Source of the DNA: Pseudomonas alkylphenolica
Lineage (GTDB): Bacteria > Pseudomonadota > Gammaproteobacteria > Pseudomonadales > Pseudomonadaceae
Direction of reading: 5' to 3'
DNA: 64,000 nucleotides
Assembly: GCF_000746525.1 (NCBI RefSeq)
Contig: NZ_CP009048.1
Location: forward strand, 5,159,501-5,223,500
Under the pieces are notes generated by a model. The model saw nothing but the letters and a program-made list of their open reading frames with translations, ran no database searches and was not told the DNA's origin. The translations under genes and the position numbers were made by a program. Shown here piece after piece: positions 58,088 through 64,000 of the stretch. Every line of letters starts with the position of its first letter. Positions within the stretch are counted from its first letter, which is position 1.

Positions 58088-58153
58088 CATCGCGGGGCAA
58101 GCCCGCTCCCACAGGGTTTGCGTTCACCCTGTGGGAGCGGGCTTGCCCCGCGA
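58088..58153. repeat. REP pair 13
   Basis: ATCGCGGGG ends outward, with a central CAGGGT/ACCCTG extension; it lies behind rlmB and upstream of the rpsF promoter. Confidence 0.93.
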
Positions 58154-58158
58154 AAGCA

Positions 58159-58911
58159 TCAACCTTTGGCTTTGGCGTTACGCTGACGAACGGCTTCGAA
58201 CAGGCACACTCCAGTCGCTACCGACACGTTCAGGCTGCTGACGCTACCGGCCATCGGCAGCTTGACCAGAAAGTCACAGTGCTCACGGGTCAGTCGGCGC
58301 ATGCCCTTGCCTTCGGCCCCCATGATCAGGATGGTCGGCCCGGTCAGGTCTTGCTGGTACAGCTCCTGCTCGGCTTCGCCAGCGGTGCCGACAACCCACA
58401 GGCCACGCTGCTGGAGTTTCTCCAGGGTGCGCGCCAGATTGGTCACCGCTACCAGCGGGATCACTTCAGCAGCGCCGCAGGCAACCTTGCGCACTGCCGG
58501 CGTCAGGGTGGCCGACTTGTCTTTCGGCACGACCACCGCCAGGGCACCGGCGGCATCGGCGGTACGCAGGCAGGCACCGAGGTTGTGCGGATCGGTCACA
58601 CCGTCGAGCACCAGAATCAGCGGCGCGCCTTCGGTGCGATCAAGCAGCTCCTCAAGCATCGCCTCGCCCCACACCTGGCTTGGGCTGACCTCAGCCACAA
58701 CGCCTTGGTGCACGCCTTCAACCCAGGCGTCCATTTCACGACGCTCGGCCTGGCCGACGGAAACCCGGTTCTGCCCGGCCAGGTCAACGATGACCTGCAC
58801 GCGCGGGTCGCTACGCCCCTCCGACAACCAGATCTGCTTGACCCGCTTGGGGTGATGACGCAACAGGGCTTCTACGGCGTGAACGCCGTAGATTTTTTCC
58901 AACTGACTCAT
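58159..58911 (-). CDS. rlmB: 23S rRNA (guanosine-2'-O-)-methyltransferase RlmB
   Basis: A 250-residue SPOUT methyltransferase that methylates G2251 in the peptidyltransferase loop of 23S rRNA. It has an N-terminal substrate-binding domain (IYGVHAVEALLRHHPKRVKQIWL) and the SPOUT motifs LDGVTDPHNLGACLRTADAAG (about residue 115), ILIMGAEGKGMRRL and LPMAGSVSSLNVSVA. It overlaps the rnr stop by four bases. Confidence 0.96.
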   Translation of the reverse strand: MSQLEKIYGVHAVEALLRHHPKRVKQIWLSEGRSDPRVQVIVDLAGQNRVSVGQAERREMDAWVEGVHQGVVAEVSPSQVWGEAMLEELLDRTEGAPLILVLDGVTDPHNLGACLRTADAAGALAVVVPKDKSATLTPAVRKVACGAAEVIPLVAVTNLARTLEKLQQRGLWVVGTAGEAEQELYQQDLTGPTILIMGAEGKGMRRLTREHCDFLVKLPMAGSVSSLNVSVATGVCLFEAVRQRNAKAKG

Positions 58912-61499
58912 GACTTGGCCTTGGGTTTACGTGATCCAGAGCCGGCTTTTGGCGGCCCCTTGCGATGCTTGCTGGGTTTCTCCGACGACTTGCCGCCTTT
59001 GGAAGCCGGCTTGCCGCTGGCGTGCTTGGCATCGGACATCAGCGCCTTCTTCATTTCCCGGCTTTTACGTACTTCGGCGTTCTTCGCCGCGGCATGTGAA
59101 GGGAAGTAAGCTTCGGCGGTTTCGTTCTTTTTGCTCCGGCGCGCAGGCTCGGCCTTGGTCACTTCGGCCTTGTCGAGCACCGGTACAGCCTTGCCATCCT
59201 GCGGCCGCACGCCTTCAGACCGCTGTTTGCGGCCAATCGGCGCCTTCAGGGTGTTCTCGGCCATCTCGAAGTCGATCTTGCGCTGCTCGAGGTCGACGCG
59301 CATTACCCGCACTTCAACCGTGTCTCCGAGGCGGAAACTGCGACCGGTACGTTCACCGGCCAGGCGATGGTGCACAGGGTCGAAGTGGTAGTAATCGCCC
59401 GGCAAGGCGCTGACATGCACCATGCCTTCGACGTAGATGTCGGTCAGCTCGACGAACAGGCCAAAGCCGGTCACCGCGGTGATCACACCCGGGAAGCTCT
59501 CGCCGACGCGGTCTTTCATGTACTCGCACTTGAGCCAGTTGACCACATCGCGGGTGGCCTCGTCGGCCCGTCGCTCGCTCATCGAGCACTGCTCGCCGAG
59601 CTGCTCCAGAGTCGCCTCGTCGTACGGGTAGATGCGTGCCTTGGGAATGCTCATGGCACCGGCGCGCTTGACGTGCGGGGTTTCCTGGCGCGAACGGATC
59701 ACGCTGCGGATCGCCCGGTGGGTCAGCAGGTCCGGGTAACGGCGAATCGGCGAGGTGAAGTGGGTGTACGCCTCGTAGTTCAAGCCGAAGTGTCCGTTGT
59801 TGTCGGCGCTGTACACCGCCTGGCTCAGGGACCGCAGCATCACGGTCTGGATCAGGTGGAAGTCCGGACGACCGGCGATACCTGCCAGCAGCGCCTGGTA
59901 ATCCTTCGGCGACGGACCGTCTTTGCCTTTGTGCAACGACAGCCCCAGCTCACCGAGGAAGGCGCGCAGTTTTTCCAGGCGCTCCGGCGGCGGACCGTCG
60001 TGAACACGGTACAGGGCCGGAATTTCGTGTTTCTTGAGGAACTCGGCGGTGGCCACGTTGGCCGCCAGCATGCACTCCTCGATCAGCTTGTGGGCGTCGT
60101 TGCGCACGGTCGGCCGGATTTCGGCGATTTTGCGTTCGGAGCCGAAGATGATCCGGGTTTCCTGGGTTTCGAAGTCGATCGCGCCACGGGTATGACGGGC
60201 CGCCAACAACACCTTGTACAGGGCATAGAGCTGCTTGAGGTCCGGCACCACTTCGCTGTACTGCTCGCGCAGGGCTTTGCCTTCACGGGTACGCGCATGC
60301 TCGAGCATGCTGCTGACCTTGTTGTAGGTCAGGCGCGCGTGGGAGTGGATCACCGCTTCGTAGAACTGGTAATCAACCATCTGCCCGGACTTGTTGATGG
60401 TCATTTCGCAGACCATCGCCAGCCGGTCGACGTGCGGGTTCAGCGAGCACAGGCCGTTGGAGAGCTCTTCAGGCAGCATCGGAATGACGCGCTCGGGGAA
60501 GTACACCGAGTTGCCACGCACCTGGGCTTCGGCATCCAGGGCCGAGCCCAGGCGTACGTAGCTGGAAACGTCGGCGATCGCCACGTACAGGCGCCAGCCA
60601 CCGGAGAACAGGCGCAGTTTGCCCAGGCTCTCGCAGTACACCGCATCGTCGAAGTCGCGGGCGTCTTCGCCGTCGATGGTGACGAACGGCAGATGGCGCA
60701 GGTCGACGCGATGTTCTTTGTCCTTCTCTTCGACTTCCGGCTTGAGCTTGCGTGCTTCCTTGATCACGGCTTCTGGCCAGACGTGGGGAATGTCGTAGCT
60801 GCGCAAGGCAACATCGATTTCCATACCCGGCGCCATGTAGTTGCCGATCACTTCAGTGACATCGCCCTGGGGCTGGAAGCGCGGGGTTGGCCAGTGGGTG
60901 ATCTTCACTTCGACGAACTGACCGATCTTCGCCCCGCCGTTACGACCCGGGGTGATCAGCACTTCCTGCTGAACCTTGGGGTTGTCCGGGGTGACGAAGC
61001 CGATACCGCCTTCTTCGAAATAGCGGCCAACGATGGTTTCGTGGGCACGCGAGATCACTTCGACCACTACGCCTTCGCGGCGACCACGACGGTCCAGACC
61101 GGAGACGCGGGCCAGGGCACGGTCGCCATCGAACACCAGGCGCATTTGTGCCGGGCTGAGGAACAGGTCGTCGCTGCCGTCATCCGGGATCAGGAAACCG
61201 AAGCCGTCGCGGTGGCCGGCAATGCGACCAAGGATCAGGTCGAGCTTGTCTACCGGGGCATAAGTGCCGCGCCGGGTATAGATCAGCTGACCGTCGCGTT
61301 CCATCGCACGCAGGCGGCGGCGCAGGGCTTCGATCTGGTCTTCGGTGGTAAGACCGAACTCTTCGACCAGTTGCTCACGGGCAGCCGGCGAGCCGCGCTC
61401 GTCCAGACGCTGCAGGATCAGCTCACGGCTAGGAATAGGGTTTTCGTATTTTTCCGCTTCACGAGCGGCCTCGGGATCGAGGGTCTGCCAATCGGCCAT
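58908..61499 (-). CDS. rnr: Ribonuclease R
   Basis: An 863-residue 3'-5' exoribonuclease of the RNB family: N-terminal winged-helix and two cold-shock domains, then the RNB domain with the metal-binding DGEDARDFDDAVY (about residue 280), an S1 domain (GVITAVTGFGLFVEL, about 660), and a Lys/Ser/Pro-rich basic tail. It degrades structured RNA and matures rRNA. It is cotranscribed with rlmB. GGAG is weakly placed before the ATG, so the start rests on family fit. Confidence 0.96.
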   Translation of the reverse strand: MADWQTLDPEAAREAEKYENPIPSRELILQRLDERGSPAAREQLVEEFGLTTEDQIEALRRRLRAMERDGQLIYTRRGTYAPVDKLDLILGRIAGHRDGFGFLIPDDGSDDLFLSPAQMRLVFDGDRALARVSGLDRRGRREGVVVEVISRAHETIVGRYFEEGGIGFVTPDNPKVQQEVLITPGRNGGAKIGQFVEVKITHWPTPRFQPQGDVTEVIGNYMAPGMEIDVALRSYDIPHVWPEAVIKEARKLKPEVEEKDKEHRVDLRHLPFVTIDGEDARDFDDAVYCESLGKLRLFSGGWRLYVAIADVSSYVRLGSALDAEAQVRGNSVYFPERVIPMLPEELSNGLCSLNPHVDRLAMVCEMTINKSGQMVDYQFYEAVIHSHARLTYNKVSSMLEHARTREGKALREQYSEVVPDLKQLYALYKVLLAARHTRGAIDFETQETRIIFGSERKIAEIRPTVRNDAHKLIEECMLAANVATAEFLKKHEIPALYRVHDGPPPERLEKLRAFLGELGLSLHKGKDGPSPKDYQALLAGIAGRPDFHLIQTVMLRSLSQAVYSADNNGHFGLNYEAYTHFTSPIRRYPDLLTHRAIRSVIRSRQETPHVKRAGAMSIPKARIYPYDEATLEQLGEQCSMSERRADEATRDVVNWLKCEYMKDRVGESFPGVITAVTGFGLFVELTDIYVEGMVHVSALPGDYYHFDPVHHRLAGERTGRSFRLGDTVEVRVMRVDLEQRKIDFEMAENTLKAPIGRKQRSEGVRPQDGKAVPVLDKAEVTKAEPARRSKKNETAEAYFPSHAAAKNAEVRKSREMKKALMSDAKHASGKPASKGGKSSEKPSKHRKGPPKAGSGSRKPKAKS

Positions 61500-61660
61500 T
61501 AGGAGGGGTTCACCTTGTCTATATAAGGGTTAGTTTGGCATAGGCGTATTGAAACCGGAAATTTCAGGCTTGGACAGCCCTCTCAGAGCCCCCTGGATGC
61601 TGCCAAAACCATCATAAGGAACAATGACTTGAAAATTTTAAGATTTTTTCTGCACGGGGC

Positions 61661-61689
61661 TTTACAGCTCTCAGAGGCATCCGTATAGT
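61661..61689 (+). promoter_or_regulatory. Sigma-70 promoter of the tRNA-Leu gene
   Basis: TTTACA, 17 bp, TATAGT. The predicted start lies about 70 bp before the tRNA. Confidence 0.8.
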
Positions 61690-61766
61690 GCGCACCACAA
61701 CGACGGACAGCGTCGTTGTAGTTGAGATGCAACCTGATGTGAAGCATCATGTGACCTCAGCGAAAT

Positions 61767-61853
61767 GCCCAGATGGTGAAATTGGTAGACACGCCAGCTT
61801 CAGGTGCTGGTGACCTTACGGTCGTGGAAGTTCGAGTCTTCTTCTGGGCACCA
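61767..61853 (+). tRNA. tRNA-Leu (anticodon CAG)
   Basis: An 87-base class II tRNA with CCA encoded. The acceptor arms GCCCAGA and TCTGGGC pair; the anticodon stem CCAGC/GCTGG encloses TTCAGGT with anticodon CAG at 61801-61803; a long variable arm (TGACCTTACGGTC) is typical of leucine tRNAs, and the T-arm is GAAG-TTCGAGT-CTTC. It reads CUG, the main Leu codon in this GC-rich genome. Confidence 0.95.
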
Positions 61854-61863
61854 ATTCAGATCA

Positions 61864-61886
61864 AACCCGCGAAAGCGGGTTTTTTC
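61864..61886 (+). terminator. Intrinsic terminator of the tRNA-Leu gene
   Basis: AACCCGC, GAAA loop, GCGGGTT, then a T-run. It lies 10 bp after the CCA end. Confidence 0.92.
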
Positions 61887-61913
61887 GTTTCTGCCCTCCC
61901 CATTTTCTTCCCT

Positions 61914-61983
61914 GTGGGAGCGGGCTTGCCCCGCGATGGGCCGTGCCTGACAGACTGCAATCGCGGGGCAAGCCCGCTCCCAC
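61914..61983. repeat. REP pair 14
   Basis: GTGGGAG ends outward; it lies between the tRNA terminator and the iron importer operon. Confidence 0.93.
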
Positions 61984-62035
61984 CGAAAGCCGATAGCCTG
62001 CTCATGAAATTCCTCTCATTCAGGCATCTGAGAAG

Positions 62036-62050
62036 CGATATCGTTTATCA
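62036..62050 (+). promoter_or_regulatory. Fur-like box
   Basis: CGATATCGTTTATCA matches about ten of the fourteen fixed bases of the 7-1-7 Fur model TGATAAT-N-ATTATCA. It is 40 bp upstream of the iron-binding protein start, in an AT-rich patch. Confidence 0.55.
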
Positions 62051-62090
62051 TTGTTTCCAGATATGTAGCCGCAAGCGAGGAAGTACCCGC

Positions 62091-63104
62091 ATGACGTTCC
62101 GCAATGCCCCCCTATTGCGCGGCCTGGCCGTTTCTCTTTTGACCCTGCTGCTTGGCGCTCCAACCGCCATGGCCGCCGACCCTGTTTCCCTGACCCTGTA
62201 CAACGGCCAGCACAAGGAAATCGGTGATGCCATCGCCAAGGCCTACGAGACCAAGACCGGCATCCACATCAACATCCGCAAAGGCAGCAGCAACCAGCTG
62301 GCCAGCCAGATCATCGAAGAAGGCGAGCGCTCGCCAGCCGATGTCATCTACACCGAAGAGTCGCCACCGCTGAACAACCTGGGCGAGCTCGGCCTGCTGG
62401 CCAAGATCGACGAGTCAACGCTGCAGGTACTGCCCAAGGAATTCGTCGCAACCAACGGCACCTGGATGGGCGTAACCGCACGCACCCGGGTGGTCGCGTT
62501 CAACCCGAAAGTCATCGACGAGAAAGAGTTGCCACCTTCGGTGATGGACTTCGCCAGTCCCGAGTGGGAAGGCAAGATCGGTTTCGTGCCGACCAGCGGT
62601 GCATTCCAGGAACAGGCTGTGGCCATTCTCAAGCTGCACGGCCGCGACGCCGCCGAAGAATGGCTGACGGGCCTGAAGGCCTTCGGCAAGACCTACACCA
62701 ACAACATGGTTGCCCTCAAAGCCGTGGAAAACGGTGAAGTGGCGGCGGTGCTGGTCAACAACTACTACTGGTACGCCCTGAAAAAGGAGCGCGGCCAGCT
62801 GGATTCGAAACTCTACTACCTGGCTGACGGCGACGTCGGTGGCCTGATGACCATTTCCGGCGCCGCCGCCGTGAAGGCCAGCAAACACCCGAAAGAAGCC
62901 CAGGCACTGCTGGCCTGGATGGCCAGCGAAGAAGGTCAGCGCGTAATCACCCAGACCACCGCCGAGTATCCGCTGCACAAAGGCATGGTCTCGGACCAGG
63001 GCCTGAAGCCGTTCGAAGACCTGCGCCCACCGAAAATCACCCCGGCCGATCTGGGTAACGCTGAAGAAGCCCTGGAGCTTGAACGCGAAGTTGGCCTGCT
63101 CTGA
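62091..63104 (+). CDS. Iron(III) ABC transporter periplasmic binding protein (FbpA/HitA type)
   Basis: A 337-residue protein with a signal peptide (residues 1-28, ending TAMAA) and the class II binding-protein fold of ferric-ion carriers: SLTLYNGQHKEIGDAI, the RSPADVIYTEESPPL block, and the paired tyrosines of NNYYWYALKKE (about residue 225), which match the iron-ligand region of FbpA. ATG at 62091 follows AGGAAG; a longer in-frame ORF reads from inside the tRNA and is rejected. It starts the operon with the permease below. Confidence 0.9.
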   Translation: MTFRNAPLLRGLAVSLLTLLLGAPTAMAADPVSLTLYNGQHKEIGDAIAKAYETKTGIHINIRKGSSNQLASQIIEEGERSPADVIYTEESPPLNNLGELGLLAKIDESTLQVLPKEFVATNGTWMGVTARTRVVAFNPKVIDEKELPPSVMDFASPEWEGKIGFVPTSGAFQEQAVAILKLHGRDAAEEWLTGLKAFGKTYTNNMVALKAVENGEVAAVLVNNYYWYALKKERGQLDSKLYYLADGDVGGLMTISGAAAVKASKHPKEAQALLAWMASEEGQRVITQTTAEYPLHKGMVSDQGLKPFEDLRPPKITPADLGNAEEALELEREVGLL

Positions 63105-64000
63105 TGAGTACAGCCGTACCCGCACCAGCACTGGGCAGCCGCTACGTCCCCAAGCGCAAGCGCCCTTCGATCTGGGTTGTGCTACCGGTGCTGTTGCTGG
63201 TCGGCCTGAGCCTGCTGCCCCTGCTCTATGTCGCCCTGAAAGCCTGGGAAGCCGGCTGGCGGGAAGCCTTGCACCTGCTCTGGCGCCCGTTTGTCTGGGG
63301 CCTGATGCGCAATACCCTGATGCTGATGGCCGGCGTCACCCTGGCCTGCATGGCCTTGGGCGTGTCACTGGCCTGGCTACTGGAGCGCAGCGATCTGCCA
63401 GGACGGCGCTTATGGGGCGTGATTCTGTGCCTGCCTTTCGCTGTGCCGGCCTTTGTCAGCGGATTTACCTGGGTGTCCCTGAGCCCGCGCTTCGAAGGCC
63501 TGGGCGGCGCCATTCTGGTGATGAGTCTGTCCAAGTACCCGCTGGTGTTCCTGCCGGTGGCGGCAACCCTGCGCAACCTCGACACCTCCCTGGAGGAATC
63601 GGCGCGCACCCTGGGGCAAAATCGCTGGGGCGTGTTCTTCAGAATCACCCTGCCACTGCTCTGGCCATCGATTCTCGGCGGCAGCCTGCTGATCGCCCTG
63701 CACATGCTGGTGGAGTTCGGCGCCCTGTCGATCCTCGGCCTGCAGACATTCACCACGGCGATCTACCAGCAGTTCGAACTGGAGTTCAGCAACGCCAACG
63801 CGGCAATGCTGTCGGCGGTGCTGCTGTTCATGTGCCTGCTGATGCTCTGGTTTGAGCTGCGCGTACGCGGCAAGGCGCGGCATGTGCGCATTGGCCAGGG
63901 CGTGGCGCGACGCGGCGCACCGATCCGCCTGCGCGCCTGGATGCCAGCGGGGCAACTGTATTGTCTGATCCTGGCACTGCTGGGCAGCGGCATTCCGTTG
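63104..64000 (+). CDS. Iron ABC transporter permease (FbpB/HitB type), 3' end outside window
   Basis: The first 299 codons of a permease; the frame is open to the window edge. It begins in an ATGA overlap with the binding-protein gene. The first helix is WVVLPVLLLVGLSLLPLLYVALKAW, and the first EAA-type loop is EESARTLGQNRWGVFFRITLP near residue 165. The fused two-half permease family is about 500-550 residues, so roughly half is missing here. The ATPase gene is expected beyond the window. Confidence 0.9.
   Translation, partial: MSTAVPAPALGSRYVPKRKRPSIWVVLPVLLLVGLSLLPLLYVALKAWEAGWREALHLLWRPFVWGLMRNTLMLMAGVTLACMALGVSLAWLLERSDLPGRRLWGVILCLPFAVPAFVSGFTWVSLSPRFEGLGGAILVMSLSKYPLVFLPVAATLRNLDTSLEESARTLGQNRWGVFFRITLPLLWPSILGGSLLIALHMLVEFGALSILGLQTFTTAIYQQFELEFSNANAAMLSAVLLFMCLLMLWFELRVRGKARHVRIGQGVARRGAPIRLRAWMPAGQLYCLILALLGSGIPL

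Noticed and set aside
59367..61502. A 711-codon ORF opposite rnr
   Set aside because: It is an antisense shadow of a well-supported ribonuclease R gene in GC-rich DNA; its translation has no family-like features.
61773..62090. N-terminal extension of the iron-binding protein reading back into the tRNA gene
   Set aside because: It runs through a tRNA, a terminator and a REP pair; the ATG at 62091 has its own ribosome site and signal peptide.

Overview
The window is chromosomal DNA of a Pseudomonas, most likely of the P. putida/P. fluorescens lineage. The basis is GC-rich codon usage, the rpsF-rpsR-DUF2232-rplI-dnaB order, the marC/cobJIHG/cobL-cbiD-cobK block, the urtABCDE and liv(bra)KHMGF operons, azurin next to pncB-nadE, and fourteen paired palindromes of the pseudomonad REP type. 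From memory the gene order resembles one stretch of the P. putida KT2440 chromosome. I saw no prophage, insertion sequence, plasmid gene or CRISPR array; the region is mostly core genome with a few accessory islets.

Layout. 1-1310: the end of a hybrid sensor kinase and a MarC-family protein. 1288-3417: three tandem, mutually related genes of no family I recognise. 3526-11149: two divergent arms of corrin-ring synthesis (cobJ-cobI-cobH-cobG leftward, cobL-cbiD-cobK rightward). 11476-12794: an NfeD/SPFH membrane pair. 13028-17953: a copper-handling cluster (two DUF2946-like proteins, a PCuAC copper chaperone, an OprC-type TonB receptor, a PepSY membrane protein). 18092-20831: a BtuCDF/FecCD-type ABC importer. 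20942-28153: an amino-acid permease and the urea importer urtABCDE behind a sigma-54 promoter. 28189-29684: two GNAT acetyltransferases and a thioredoxin-like protein without cysteines. 29794-32475: cbpM-cbpA, with a sigma-32-type promoter, divergent from a short Hsp70. 32554-41267: an AI-2E-type permease, an AraC/EamA divergent pair, a lipase-like hydrolase, an AsmA protein, a secreted 15-residue repeat protein, a FabR/DesT-type repressor and an AGE epimerase. 41276-42716: an SDR enzyme and a 673-bp non-coding region rich in DnaA-box-like 9-mers. 42717-47799: the branched-chain amino-acid importer livKHMGF behind a near-perfect sigma-54 promoter. 48270-51788: pncB-nadE, azurin with an ANR-type box, a 29-codon ORF and a LOG-family enzyme. 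51907-61499: ygiQ, dnaB, rplI, DUF2232, rpsR, rpsF, rlmB and rnr. 61767-64000: tRNA-Leu(CAG) and the start of a Fur-type iron ABC importer, cut by the window end.

How it works together. Several neighbouring systems acquire nitrogen or metals and carry regulators that fit: sigma-54 elements before urtA and livK, a Fur-like box before the iron-binding protein, and a copper uptake/delivery set. REP pairs sit at many operon ends, and in two places they form the 3' end of a coding sequence. The least explained items are the paralogous triad at 1288-3417, the repeat protein at 38859-39182, the DnaA-box-like cluster at 42187-42676, the 29-codon ORF at 51022 and the cysteine-less thioredoxin-like protein at 29355.
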